DNA of 64,000 nucleotides from Flavihumibacter solisilvae (GCF_000814475.1 NZ_JSVC01000002.1:1-64000), one strand, 5' to 3'; positions 54,831 to 64,000 are shown, counted from the stretch's first letter. The notes: generated from the sequence alone by a model not told the origin. Translations and numbers: made by a program.

Positions 54831-56362
54831 GTTATATGAAATTGACTACTGTATTTTTTCTTGCATTGATCCAGTTTACAACCGTCGCCGGCCAGACGGG
54901 CGGAGTTTTTAATTACAGCGTTGACATTGGTAATCCCAAAGTAAAAGGAACCACTGACTATGATGCTAACGGGCAATCGTACCGGATCAGCGGTGGTGGA
55001 TATAACATCTGGTTTGGCCGGGATGAATTCAGGTATTCCTATAAAAAACTAAAAGGAGACTTTATTCTTACTGCCAACTTCCGGTTCGAAGGCGAGGGAA
55101 AGAATCCGCACCGAAAACTGGGATGGATGGTGAGGGCAGATACTTCAGCCGATGCGGCACATATGACGGCTACCGTACATGGCGACGGGCTGGTAACGAT
55201 GCAATGGCGGCGTTCAAAAGCTGCTGAAATGAGAGACCCGGAAGACCAAAGCTTTACTAAGAAATCAGCGACACAGATCATCCAGCTTGAGCGGCTAAAC
55301 GGCGAATTTATTATGCGTGTTGCACACCCGGGTGAACCACTGGAGGAAGTGGGTCGTACCGAAGCTACAGATCTTCCTGATGATGTGATCGCTGGAATAT
55401 TCGTATGCAGTCACGATGAAAACCAGCTCGAAACAGCGCAGGCCTGGAATGTACGGATTGAAAGAACGGTGCCCGATTTGCACAATGGTTACCGTGATGG
55501 TGTTTTGGGCAGTCGCCTGGAAACAATGACTGTTTCAGACGGAAGGCGAAAGATTGTGCACGAGGATGACGGCAGGTTCGAAGCGCCTAACTGGACCAGC
55601 GACAACCGGCTGCTAATTAACCAGGGAGGATTGATCTGGTCACTTCCCTCAACAGGTGGAAAACCGGAACAGGTTAATACGGGTATAGCTAAGCGGAACA
55701 ATAACGATCATGTGATTTCAATGGATGGAAAGTGGCTGGGCATCAGTTCGCATAGGGATGGCTTTCCAGGAGGCGGCAGCACCATTTACTACCTACCGTT
55801 AAAAGGCGGTGAGCCGAAGCTGGTTACAGATAGTACACCTTCATATCTTCATGGTTGGAGTGCAGATGCAAAAGAAGTGGTTTACACGGCGCAGCGGACA
55901 GGCCATGGACCCGCGTATAATATTTACAGGAAAAATATCAATGGGGGGAAGGAGGTTCAGCTTACACATTTAAAGAAAGGGCTTGCTGACGGGCCGGAAT
56001 ATTCGCCTGATGGGAAATGGATCTATTTTAACAGCACGGAAAGCGGTACCATGCAGATCTGGCGAATGAAGCCTGATGGCGGAGGTAAGGAACAGCTGAC
56101 ATCTGATGAATACAACAACTGGTTCGCGCATCCGTCGCCTGATAATAAATGGATCGTATTCCTGTCATTTCCCAATACAGTAAACCCAACAGATCATCCA
56201 TTTTACAAGCGGGTAATGTTGCGTCTCATGCCGGTAACCGGTGGCGCACCGAAAGTTATTGCATACATGTTCGGCGGACAGGGAACCATTAATACACCCA
56301 GCTGGAGTCCCGACAGCAGGCAGATAGCTTTCGTCAGCAATTCGCTTTCCCTTGGTGACTGA
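54827..56362 (+). CDS. TolB-like beta-propeller protein
   Basis: This 511-residue exported protein starts with a signal peptide. Its N-terminal region (about 30-210) is a concanavalin-like DUF1349-type domain (GGGYNIWFGRDEFRYSYKKLKGDFILTANF). The C-terminal PD40/TolB propeller has repeats such as YSPDGKWIYFNSTESGTMQIWRMKPDGGG and PSPDNKWIVFLSFP, plus a final SWSPDSRQIAFVS. It probably binds protein or carbohydrate partners in the periplasm. Translation is coupled to the MscS gene by overlap. Confidence 0.88.
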   Translation: MSYMKLTTVFFLALIQFTTVAGQTGGVFNYSVDIGNPKVKGTTDYDANGQSYRISGGGYNIWFGRDEFRYSYKKLKGDFILTANFRFEGEGKNPHRKLGWMVRADTSADAAHMTATVHGDGLVTMQWRRSKAAEMRDPEDQSFTKKSATQIIQLERLNGEFIMRVAHPGEPLEEVGRTEATDLPDDVIAGIFVCSHDENQLETAQAWNVRIERTVPDLHNGYRDGVLGSRLETMTVSDGRRKIVHEDDGRFEAPNWTSDNRLLINQGGLIWSLPSTGGKPEQVNTGIAKRNNNDHVISMDGKWLGISSHRDGFPGGGSTIYYLPLKGGEPKLVTDSTPSYLHGWSADAKEVVYTAQRTGHGPAYNIYRKNINGGKEVQLTHLKKGLADGPEYSPDGKWIYFNSTESGTMQIWRMKPDGGGKEQLTSDEYNNWFAHPSPDNKWIVFLSFPNTVNPTDHPFYKRVMLRLMPVTGGAPKVIAYMFGGQGTINTPSWSPDSRQIAFVSNSLSLGD

Positions 56363-56494
56363 GATGGATTGTTGCGATGTCCGCTATTGCAACTTTTCTG
56401 TTCGCTTTCGTACAGTCATTACTGGCAGTATGCAACTTAATTAATTGATTTCCAATTTTATACGTATTGGCATATTGCTTGGGGCCAGTTCTGT

Positions 56495-58885
56495 ATGCTG
56501 CGAAACTATTTTATTACCGCTTTCAGGAATCTCCAACGTAATAAGGTTTATTCCTTAATCAACGTGTCGGGCCTGAGTATTGGCCTGGCATGTGCCATGC
56601 TAATCCTTTTATTTATTAAGGATGAAGCCAGTTATGACAAGTTCCATAGGGACGTGGAGCAGGTATATCGTGTGGGATATTTAAACATCAGGCCCGATGG
56701 CGTAAGTGAAAAAAATGGATTTTCAGGATATTTCCAGGGGCCTAGGTTTGCATCGAATGTTGCCGGGATAAAACACTTTGTACGTTACCAGGAACATTAC
56801 CGTGACCTGAAGACTGCAACGGAAATCAGGTCCCAGCAAGTGTTCCTCACGGATACTGCTTTTTTTGATGTTTTTAGCTTTCCACTTTTGTCCGGGGATC
56901 CCTCCAGTGCCCTCGACAATCCCTATAATGTGGTGATCTCAGAGAAAATGGCACGGCAGCAATTCGGTAATGTTGATGTTATAGGTCAAACCCTTCTGCT
57001 TAAAGAAGAAGATGAGTTCAAGCCGTATGTGGTTACGGGTGTTGCAAAAAACTGTCCTGAGAATTCATCTATAAGGTTCGACGTACTTCTTCCAATTAAA
57101 GTTTCGGCAAAGGATGAAGCTGACAATGAAAACTGGTTTAATTTTTTCCTGAACACTTTTGTTAAGCTGCAGCCAGGTGCGGACGTGAAAGCAATTGAAG
57201 CCAACATGCAGAAGTTTTATGAAACCGATGCCGCGGCTTCCATTAAAATGATAGCAGAGAAATATAATATGAAGGACAGGTCAGTTTATTTCCTGCAGCC
57301 ATTTACTGATATGCATCTCAGTAAGGAGTTACCTGCAAGTAACGGACTGACTGGTGCGAGCAACCCAATGTATTCATATATTTTATCCGGCATTGCCATT
57401 TTCATTCTCCTTATTGCCTGTATCAATTTTATTAACCTGACTGTTGCCAGGTCAATTAAACGTGCAAGAGAGATCGGGATCAGAAAGGTTATAGGTGGTG
57501 CGAGGCGGCAATTGGTTATCCAGTTTTTGGGCGAATCATTTGTGCTGTGTTTTATTGCTTTCATCCTGGCGATATTTTTAGCGCACCTGGTTTTGCCGGT
57601 TTTCAATCACCTGTCGAACAAAGCGCTTTCGGTCAGCTACCTGGTCGATGCCGAGTTAATAACCGGTTACCTTATTCTTTTCCTTATTACAGGTCTGCTT
57701 GCTGGTTTCTATCCCGCGCTGGTGTTGTCGCGGTATAACCCGGTGCAGACATTGTACAGCCGGTTTAATATGGGGGGCAAGAACTATCTTCAGAAATCGC
57801 TGGTGGTAGTCCAGTTTACGCTCGCCACCTTCCTGATAATCGGCACGCTTACGATCTTTTCCCAGTTCAATTACCTCGTAACAAAAGATCTTGGGTATGA
57901 GGATTCCAATGTGATCTATACAGAGAACCGAGCATTCCCCCACAATACTTCCCAACTGCTCACGCAGGAACTAATGAAGATACCCGGCATAACCGAGGTG
58001 TGCTATAAAAATGGCGGCAGCTGGGGAACAAGGGCCAGGGTAAATGGCGATAAAGAAATTGGCTTTGCGTATGAAACGGTGTCAGCAAATTATCTTCCGC
58101 TGTTACAGATCCCGGTTGTGCAGGGGAGAAATTTCAGCCCGGAACTGGTTTCCGATTCCAATAATTCGATACTTGTCAATGAGAGTTTCGTGAAAGAGGC
58201 ACAATGGCAACAGCCGCTTGGCAAACAAGTGGATTTCTGGTACAGGAATGAAAAGTATACTGTTGTCGGAGTCGTAAAAGATTATCATTACGAAGGAGTT
58301 CAGAATAAGATCGGTCCGCAACTCTTCACAATGAAACCTGGCAACCCCTATGGTAAAGTATTGATCCGGGTTCGGCCAAACTCTATTGCGTCGGTATTGC
58401 CGCGAATGGAAAAAGTGTTTAAGGGACAGTTTCCATTAGACCCTTACATCTTTAAGTTTGCCGATGAGGAAAATCTCAGGTACTATGAATCTGAAGCGAG
58501 ATGGAAGCAGATCTTGTTATTCAGTGCCATCCTGACGATCTTCATTTCCTGTATCGGTTTGTTCGGCCTGACTGTGTTGTCAACTGAAAAGCGGACAAAA
58601 GAGATCGGAATCCGCAAGGTGCTTGGAGCTTCCGTCGCAAGTGTCACTACTATCCTGTCAAAAGATTTCCTGAAACTTGTGGTGATTTCCCTTTTGATGA
58701 GTTTTCCAATTGCCTGGATTGCTGCCGAAAAGTGGCTGGCGAATTATCCTTACCGGATTCAGCCAGGCTGGTGGCTTTTTGCGTCTGCAGGTATACTTGT
58801 TATTTCAGTAGCATTATTGACCGTGAGTTTGCAGGCAGTAAAGGCTGCTACTGCAAATCCGGTGAAAAGCCTGAAAACCGAATGA
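56495..58885 (+). CDS. FtsX/MacB-type ABC transporter permease 2
   Basis: This 796-residue paralogue of permease 1 opens MLRNYFITAFRNLQRNKVYS and ends AATANPVKSLKTE. It has the MacB_PCD and FtsX domains twice, including RAREIGIRKVIGGARRQLVIQFLGES and RTKEIGIRKVLGASVASVTTILSKDFL. It is encoded on the opposite strand from permease 1, with MscS and TolB-like genes between. Again no ATPase gene is seen. The 130 bases before it hold no gene. Confidence 0.9.
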   Translation: MLRNYFITAFRNLQRNKVYSLINVSGLSIGLACAMLILLFIKDEASYDKFHRDVEQVYRVGYLNIRPDGVSEKNGFSGYFQGPRFASNVAGIKHFVRYQEHYRDLKTATEIRSQQVFLTDTAFFDVFSFPLLSGDPSSALDNPYNVVISEKMARQQFGNVDVIGQTLLLKEEDEFKPYVVTGVAKNCPENSSIRFDVLLPIKVSAKDEADNENWFNFFLNTFVKLQPGADVKAIEANMQKFYETDAAASIKMIAEKYNMKDRSVYFLQPFTDMHLSKELPASNGLTGASNPMYSYILSGIAIFILLIACINFINLTVARSIKRAREIGIRKVIGGARRQLVIQFLGESFVLCFIAFILAIFLAHLVLPVFNHLSNKALSVSYLVDAELITGYLILFLITGLLAGFYPALVLSRYNPVQTLYSRFNMGGKNYLQKSLVVVQFTLATFLIIGTLTIFSQFNYLVTKDLGYEDSNVIYTENRAFPHNTSQLLTQELMKIPGITEVCYKNGGSWGTRARVNGDKEIGFAYETVSANYLPLLQIPVVQGRNFSPELVSDSNNSILVNESFVKEAQWQQPLGKQVDFWYRNEKYTVVGVVKDYHYEGVQNKIGPQLFTMKPGNPYGKVLIRVRPNSIASVLPRMEKVFKGQFPLDPYIFKFADEENLRYYESEARWKQILLFSAILTIFISCIGLFGLTVLSTEKRTKEIGIRKVLGASVASVTTILSKDFLKLVVISLLMSFPIAWIAAEKWLANYPYRIQPGWWLFASAGILVISVALLTVSLQAVKAATANPVKSLKTE

Positions 58886-58923
58886 CCGCTGGCAATTTTT
58901 CATTATTTTCATTCGCAAAAAAA

Positions 58924-59385
58924 ATGAAGAAGAGCCTGGGAATCCTCTCCTGTATGCTGCTGCTTATTGCAATGTCCTGTTCCGAAAAGGCAGCTACTGA
59001 TAGTGAATCTGTCTATAAAAATAAGGTGGCCCTGGTCCGGAAAGCCTATGACAGTAACAGTTGGGAAAATTACAAGTCTTATTTCGCAGATACGGTATCT
59101 TTCCGCTTCTCCGATGGTACTGTATGGAACATCAGTTCCGACACATTGCTTTCGCGGTTAAAATACTACAGGGGCTTACTGGCCTCAAATGATAACGTTG
59201 CGCATAATGAGATTGTGACTGCAGACTCCGCTACAGGTGACAATTGGGTAAGGTCCTGGGGCATAGAAAAATGGTCGGACACAAATGGGAAAGCCGATTC
59301 AATATTGTTACAGGAAAACTGGCGGTTTAACAGCGACGGACGGATTGTTGAATTGCAGGTATATACTTCTAAAGCAATGCAGTAA
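58924..59385 (+). CDS. NTF2/SnoaL-like lipoprotein
   Basis: This 153-residue protein has a lipoprotein signal (LIAMSCSEK) and one NTF2-like (SnoaL-type) cone domain: ALVRKAYDSNSWENYKSYFADTVSFRFSDG, then WGIEKWSDTNGKADSILLQENWRFNSDGRIVELQVY. Many such domains bind small ligands; function is unknown. The ATG at 58924 is used: the frame extends upstream into the permease gene, but that part has no signal peptide. It follows permease 2 by 38 bases. Confidence 0.82.
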   Translation: MKKSLGILSCMLLLIAMSCSEKAATDSESVYKNKVALVRKAYDSNSWENYKSYFADTVSFRFSDGTVWNISSDTLLSRLKYYRGLLASNDNVAHNEIVTADSATGDNWVRSWGIEKWSDTNGKADSILLQENWRFNSDGRIVELQVYTSKAMQ

Positions 59386-59411
59386 GCAGGCTGGTATCAA
59401 CTTCTCTGTTA

Positions 59412-60299
59412 TCAAAAGTACACCATGGCGATTGTTCCGCAGATCGCTTTGATCAGCATAAGGCCGTCAACAACAACCAGGAAATACAGGATGGTTCGTC
59501 GTTTCAGCAAAGAATAAGCCACAGCCAGCAGTAGCAGGAAGGGAATGACATTCAGGACCACTTTCATTGGGTGAAAGTGGTTTTTGACTGCATAATAGAC
59601 AAACGTGCCCAGGCCGATCACCGACAGTGGAAGCAATATGCTGTAAATGGTTTTACGCAATCCAAGACGCACAACAAATGTCCTCAGGCTGCTGATATAG
59701 TCAGTTGAATAGTCCTTGATATCGAACATTATACACAGTACTGAAATAAACATAAAATTCTTCAGGAAAAGAAACAGGCTTACAAGGTCAGTAGTAAACG
59801 ACAGGCCATGTGTAATGTCATAATACATAACAGGGTAAATGTTTACAAGTCCTGCCCATGTAAAACCAATCACAAAGGGTTTGAGCCATCCCCGGTTCCT
59901 CAGGTTAAACCCCCGCGGCAGGAGGTTTACGCCATAATAAAGCAGGCCTGCCAGCGGGAACACCAGTATCCACAACCAATGACTGACAGACATTGTTATG
60001 AGATGTTTTCCAAATTTCAATAGAAAAGCAGTACCCAGGATTGCGAGTGCCAATCCGATTGCCAGCTGGTTGGTGCGCATAAGACTGTAATACCGGGTGT
60101 ACCAGTTTGAACGGGGGTTTCGGCCGGTCATGGTAGTCTTCCGGACATAGGGGTACATGTAATAAAAGATGGTCAGGAGGAATACAAACAGGTAATACCA
60201 GGGGTCATTCAGGGGGTACCGCTGTTGCAGGGCAGCTTCTATTGAAAGCGCCACTGCACAAAGCCCGTAAAAATAATTGCCGTAAAAGATAAACTTCAT
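59412..60299 (-). CDS. UbiA-like polytopic membrane protein
   Basis: This 295-residue inner-membrane protein has eight to nine helices and resembles UbiA-type prenyltransferases in layout. The second aspartate motif is visible as MFDIKDYSTDYISSLRT (DxxDxxxD). The first motif NDxxDxxxD, which should lie after the first two helices, is not there; that place reads MYPYVRKTT. It may thus be a family member without prenyltransferase activity. Its start is 54 bases from the end of the AraC gene, on the same strand. Confidence 0.7.
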   Translation of the reverse strand: MKFIFYGNYFYGLCAVALSIEAALQQRYPLNDPWYYLFVFLLTIFYYMYPYVRKTTMTGRNPRSNWYTRYYSLMRTNQLAIGLALAILGTAFLLKFGKHLITMSVSHWLWILVFPLAGLLYYGVNLLPRGFNLRNRGWLKPFVIGFTWAGLVNIYPVMYYDITHGLSFTTDLVSLFLFLKNFMFISVLCIMFDIKDYSTDYISSLRTFVVRLGLRKTIYSILLPLSVIGLGTFVYYAVKNHFHPMKVVLNVIPFLLLLAVAYSLLKRRTILYFLVVVDGLMLIKAICGTIAMVYF

Positions 60300-60352
60300 C
60301 CTGCCTGCAAAATAACGTTGTCTGCGGTTGCATCACCTGTTAATTTGTCGCT

Positions 60353-61540
60353 TTACAATACAGGTTGTCCCTGCAGTTCCTTGTAGGCAGTGGGAGTCAG
60401 ACCTGTAAATTTCTTGAACACAGTGTTGAAGGTGGTCTTTGAATTGAAGCCTGCCTCAAAGCCGATGGAGAGAACGGTGTAATTATTAGACTTCGGATCA
60501 AGCAAGAGGCGTTTGGCTTCCTCAACCCTGTACCCGTTAACCAGGTCATAGAAGTTTTTTTTGAGTCCGTCATTGATGGCCAGCGACAGAAGATGGGCCG
60601 AAGTGCCCAGTTTCTGTGCCAGTTGCTGGAGCGTGAGCTCAGGTTCCTGGAAGATCTTTTCATGCTCCATGAGAGCCACCACCTTTGCAGCGAGTGCCTC
60701 AATTTTTTCCGGATTGAATCCCGTGCGGCTGGGTTTTGTTTTCTCGTCGGCCAGTTCGGTTTCCATGTTTTCTACATCATTGATCTCAACCTCTACATTC
60801 TCCTTGTTAGATTCCGGCTGCACTTGCCAGATGGTAGGCTGCATTATTCCTTTAAAGGTCACGAGATAAATATATGGTGCTCCAAACGCAAAATTGAACC
60901 ACATGATTTTTGCTACATGTTCGGGGAAGAACACAGCAAATGGGAAGACCAGGACAAATATACAGGCTAGCACAAGGTATCCATTGATCAGCAACCTTGC
61001 CCAGTTTAATTCAATCCTGTTGGTTTCCGAAAACAAGTGATGAATGGAACGTTGGTAGGACAACAGTACACGCCGCGCCATGAAATAATAGACCAGCTGG
61101 TGCATAGGCCGTAAATAGAGAATCAGGATTGTCGTCGGGCTTTGGATGAGACCCGGTGGCACCACTTTTTCATCAGGATAGATCTTTGCAAACTTGTTGA
61201 TGTTATAGTAAGCAATGAAAAAGAATAAAATGAACGGGATGAAGTGTGGAATTGCCTTGCGCAAATTTATCCTTCCTTTGAAGCTTCGGAGATATAGGTA
61301 AACCAGTGGCCCTGTAAGGAATGGCGCAGGTTGGATAAAGAAGCTGTGTTGCCAGCCTACGATATGGATGATAAAAGGAATGGTGAGGATCAGGGAAGCG
61401 GCGATGATATACAGCGCAAGGAAAGTGTTTACCGACCTGTCACTCTTTTTGTGGAAATAAATTATTGCGGCCAGTAGTATCCCCTGGAGGATACCAAACC
61501 CAGAAATGATCCTGAGAATGTTTTCTGACAGCGACAACAT
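60353..61540 (-). CDS. AraC family transcriptional regulator with membrane N-terminus
   Basis: This 395-residue protein has seven hydrophobic segments in its first 230 residues, an acidic linker, and a C-terminal AraC helix-turn-helix pair (LTLQQLAQKLGTSAHLLSLAIND and YTVLSIGFEAGFNSKTTFNTVFKKFTGLTPTAYKE). It is a membrane-bound one-component sensor, as is common in Bacteroidota. The start is ATG 61540: a good Shine-Dalgarno, AGGAGGA, sits seven bases before it, whereas the in-frame GTG at 61546 lies against that site. It may control the GH36-like gene upstream. Confidence 0.9.
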   Translation of the reverse strand: MLSLSENILRIISGFGILQGILLAAIIYFHKKSDRSVNTFLALYIIAASLILTIPFIIHIVGWQHSFFIQPAPFLTGPLVYLYLRSFKGRINLRKAIPHFIPFILFFFIAYYNINKFAKIYPDEKVVPPGLIQSPTTILILYLRPMHQLVYYFMARRVLLSYQRSIHHLFSETNRIELNWARLLINGYLVLACIFVLVFPFAVFFPEHVAKIMWFNFAFGAPYIYLVTFKGIMQPTIWQVQPESNKENVEVEINDVENMETELADEKTKPSRTGFNPEKIEALAAKVVALMEHEKIFQEPELTLQQLAQKLGTSAHLLSLAINDGLKKNFYDLVNGYRVEEAKRLLLDPKSNNYTVLSIGFEAGFNSKTTFNTVFKKFTGLTPTAYKELQGQPVL

Positions 61541-61546
61541 ATACAC

Positions 61547-61553
61547 TCCTCCT
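61547..61553 (-). promoter_or_regulatory. Shine-Dalgarno of the AraC-type regulator
   Basis: AGGAGGA on the minus strand lies 6-7 bases before the ATG at 61540. Strong Shine-Dalgarno sites are rare in Bacteroidota, so this one helps to fix the start and suggests efficient initiation. Confidence 0.65.
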
Positions 61554-61589
61554 GATGGTAAAGCGTATGATCAAGATACGGAAAATCCC

Positions 61590-63740
61590 CTATTCAATGA
61601 CCCACCAGGAATACGATCCGGGCTCCAAAGTGACCTTCAGTTCAACCTCATATTTGCGATCCAGCGTGAATTGCTGCGGAGCTGATCCCTTCTCACTGAT
61701 CCTAGCTGTTTTGGTGAGCCCGGTATAATACAGGGGCACTGCGATTTTGCGTGTTATTTTTTCTTTTGTGGGGTTGTAGATCATTAGCAAACCTTTGTTA
61801 CCCAGGCTTGGGTTAACATGCAGAATGCCGTCCCAGTCGCGGCCGTCAGCTCTCCTAAGGTGAACTATATCACTGTTCAGAATGTCGCGGTATTTTTTAT
61901 ACCAACGGATTACATTGATCACGGTCTGCCTGGTCGCATCGGTATCATACAATCTTGGTCCGCGGTAACATGCCTGAACGCCTGCTCCGTAATATTGCAT
62001 CATCAGCTGCTCGTAATCTTTAAGGTGATCATTCAATGGTTCAAGAATTGCTTCCGGACCACCACCCTGGTATTTTGTCAACGGTACGAATCCCCAGCCC
62101 ATGGATGGCGTCTTTTCCCATGTTCCATCAAAAATATTCTGGCGATTAAGTATCATCTGGTTCTCACGTGGAAGAGAGAAATTTACCTCCCGGTAACCTA
62201 TGGCGATTTTGTGCGTGCCATCAAGGAAATACCAATCGGGCGCATTGATATACACACCTTTCTCATTCAGCCAGCGGTATAATTCTTTTTGGATCAGCAT
62301 CTGTTTCCATTGTGAGTCATCCAGTCCCTGGTGGCCGGGATGTGTTGTCGACGCACAAACATCCCCGGGATAGGGCCCATCATTTTCCCAGATATCGAAT
62401 CCCGTTTTCGAGTAGAAGCTTTTTATTTTGTCCCGGTATGCCAATCCCCATTTGCTGCCAAAACAAGGGGCATTGCCAAAAAAAGCTCCCCCTGGTTTAC
62501 CTGTAGCGGGATTAATCACATCATCATCGTCACTGATGCGCCTTGAGCTGAAAAGAGAGTAACCGCCGATCAGTATTCCCTTGTTATGAGCATATTCCGC
62601 ATTCTTTTTCCACCTGTCAATGTTTTCTACGGATGTGTCTTCCATGTTGATGTGGCTGCCGAAACTCAGGATCAGTGCTTCATAACCAGTTACGGCACAT
62701 TGGTCGATGGCCGTCTTAACTTCCTCGTCATTGCGGCTGACAAGATGCATGAAAATCGGATTGGCGGTAGTCCAGGGTGCAATAGTGCGGTACATTTTCC
62801 TGATCGCGAGTCCTCGACGTTCACGGTCGTAGCTGTCCATCAGTAATTCAAAGGTTCGTACCGAAGTAAAAGATTCACCTGGCCTGAGCTCGACACCCGG
62901 GGCCTTATCCGGGTAGATCTCAAGCAGGCAGGGTGTCTGGTAATTGTAGTTCACCTGCGAAGTATATGATGAATCAGTTTTCCAGTGTGTGGTTTGATCA
63001 CTGATATCATACCGCATGGCATTGTTGAATGCGTAATCGGTCTCTAGATAAATACCCTGTGGTTTCCGCATCTGTGCCGGGCTGCCAACTACCGCACTTT
63101 CTTCCTCTACCATTCCCAGCACTTCATTTATCACACGGTTTATTTTGAAACCTTTGCCGCTGCTATTTTCAAGTGTGAGCCACTTGGCTATGAGCGGCAG
63201 GCCATCATACAATGCATAATGTACGTTTACTTTTAACCCGGTGAGTTCAGGGACAGTTGACTTATAACTCATGGTTAAAACTTTTCCATGGGGCTGATAT
63301 TTATTCATCGCCCAGGTAGTCGGTTTCCAGTTCACAAAAGGTTTAAGGTCATCAATGGAATAACCAGAGAATTGAAAATCGGATTGGCCTGCTGTAAAAT
63401 TCGCGATCCACTCCGGAAGCAGATATGCATTTTCCTTCTGCCCATATAAACCGCCAACGTTATACGGCGTTCCGTTAATTACCAGCTTTGCTTCCGGTTG
63501 AACAGATCTCAGCAACTGCTGGCCATTCACCAGGTTTCGATAATCAATGCAGGCAGCATTTGGTGCCAGGCGGAAACTACGTTGTACAAGACCGTTATTC
63601 ATCATCAGGTCTTTCTTATCAGCAGACAGTTTGATCTGAGAAGTTGCAGTCACAGGTTTTACCAGCCAGTCGCCCGATTGCGCATTGCCGGCTGAGGAAA
63701 CAAGCGTGATAACAATTATGGTAAGAAGCCTGGAAATCAT
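61590..63740 (-). CDS. Secreted GH36/GH27 clan-like protein
   Basis: This 716-residue exported protein (signal cleaved near GNAQ) has an N-terminal beta-supersandwich (about 25-300) and a TIM-barrel part (about 310-620), the layout of alpha-galactosidase-like GH36 enzymes. Candidate active-site features are LILSFGSHINMEDTS, the Asp in TGFDIWENDGPYPGD and CYRGPRLYDTD. A short C-terminal beta domain ends LEPGSYSWWVIE. Substrate specificity cannot be read. It sits 49 bases from the AraC-type gene on the same strand, and a sulfatase starts divergently, so a glycan locus may continue beyond the window. Confidence 0.7.
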   Translation of the reverse strand: MISRLLTIIVITLVSSAGNAQSGDWLVKPVTATSQIKLSADKKDLMMNNGLVQRSFRLAPNAACIDYRNLVNGQQLLRSVQPEAKLVINGTPYNVGGLYGQKENAYLLPEWIANFTAGQSDFQFSGYSIDDLKPFVNWKPTTWAMNKYQPHGKVLTMSYKSTVPELTGLKVNVHYALYDGLPLIAKWLTLENSSGKGFKINRVINEVLGMVEEESAVVGSPAQMRKPQGIYLETDYAFNNAMRYDISDQTTHWKTDSSYTSQVNYNYQTPCLLEIYPDKAPGVELRPGESFTSVRTFELLMDSYDRERRGLAIRKMYRTIAPWTTANPIFMHLVSRNDEEVKTAIDQCAVTGYEALILSFGSHINMEDTSVENIDRWKKNAEYAHNKGILIGGYSLFSSRRISDDDDVINPATGKPGGAFFGNAPCFGSKWGLAYRDKIKSFYSKTGFDIWENDGPYPGDVCASTTHPGHQGLDDSQWKQMLIQKELYRWLNEKGVYINAPDWYFLDGTHKIAIGYREVNFSLPRENQMILNRQNIFDGTWEKTPSMGWGFVPLTKYQGGGPEAILEPLNDHLKDYEQLMMQYYGAGVQACYRGPRLYDTDATRQTVINVIRWYKKYRDILNSDIVHLRRADGRDWDGILHVNPSLGNKGLLMIYNPTKEKITRKIAVPLYYTGLTKTARISEKGSAPQQFTLDRKYEVELKVTLEPGSYSWWVIE

Positions 63741-63837
63741 GGCTGGGTAGATTTAAATGATAATACAAACAAGCTACAATATATTCGTTTTTAGAGTGGG
63801 TATCCGCATCTAAACATAAGCAAACGATTGCGTCCGG

Positions 63838-63865
63838 TTTGTGAATTTTTGCCCTGTTAATTTTG
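63838..63865 (+). promoter_or_regulatory. Promoter of the sulfatase gene
   Basis: TTTG (63838-63841), 16 bases, then TAATTTTG (63858-63865), a perfect TAnnTTTG. It lies 25 bases before the ATG at 63891. Confidence 0.6.
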
Positions 63866-63890
63866 AGTCACTTTATAACAAACATGAATC

Positions 63891-64000
63891 ATGTTCCGTA
63901 ACGTATTAATATTGATTTGTACCGTTGGATTTGCTTACACCTTGCATGCTCAAGGTGCTGTCGAACCATTACCGAATATCATTTTTATCCTTGCAGACGA
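63891..64000 (+). CDS. Sulfatase, N-terminal fragment cut by the window edge
   Basis: Only 36 codons are visible. They encode a signal peptide (MFRNVLILICTVGFAYTLHA) and PNIIFILAD, the standard start of an alkaline-phosphatase-fold sulfatase, where the aspartates bind calcium. An earlier ATG at 63884 stops after five codons and is not used. The gene is partial because the window ends, not broken. Confidence 0.82.
   Translation, partial: MFRNVLILICTVGFAYTLHAQGAVEPLPNIIFILAD

Overview
The window reads as chromosomal DNA of a Bacteroidota bacterium, most likely a member of the Chitinophagaceae. The signs are a SusC/SusD polysaccharide-utilisation locus with an ECF sigma/FecR anti-sigma pair, many short exported lipoproteins, a methionine synthase split into two genes, FtsX-type permeases without a nearby ATPase, and -7 boxes of the form TAnnTTTG with few Shine-Dalgarno sequences. 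The taxonomic call is inference from gene content.

Region 1 (1-10.7 kb) is mostly housekeeping: exonuclease III with a coupled DUF4286 gene, a LOG-family protein, a VOC protein, a zinc-ribbon CPBP protease, split MetH with a structured leader, RecR on an apparently leaderless promoter, an Ig-like lipoprotein, a TPR membrane protein, a second VOC protein, and tRNA-Arg(CCU) with a strong terminator. Region 2 (10.9-23.4 kb) holds a repeat-rich lipoprotein and a PPOX protein, then a PUL in the order sigma factor, FecR, SusC (with STN domain), SusD, SusE-like and two GH76 proteins. The enzymes suggest alpha-1,6-mannan as substrate, with signalling from the transporter through FecR to the sigma factor.

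Region 3 (23.4-34 kb) carries an acyltransferase, an LRR lipoprotein, a GNAT protein with a cysteine-rich tail, and directly upstream of it an easily missed 37-residue metallothionein-like peptide with nine cysteines. An exported ZU5-like/OmpA pair, a TPR histidine kinase, a LuxR-type response regulator and exported proteins of unknown function follow. Region 4 (34-43 kb) has a DUF1080 protein, an outer-membrane 'transporter', a truncated arylsulfatase remnant, and a co-directional cluster of one small membrane-anchored protein, three AhpD-like CxxC proteins, a TonB-dependent receptor and an MFS transporter. It ends with a decayed S41 peptidase.

Region 5 (43-64 kb) has two small lipoproteins, a MarR regulator with two palindromic operator candidates and a translationally coupled 71-residue exported peptide, an alpha/beta hydrolase, an ABC-F ATPase, a CBM9-like/serine-hydrolase fusion, two large FtsX-type permeases flanking a MscS channel and a TolB-like protein, a UbiA-like membrane protein, an AraC regulator, a secreted GH36-like protein, and the first 36 codons of a sulfatase cut by the window edge. 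The best candidates for something undescribed are the cysteine-rich peptide/GNAT pair and the TonB-receptor/MFS/triple AhpD-like cluster.
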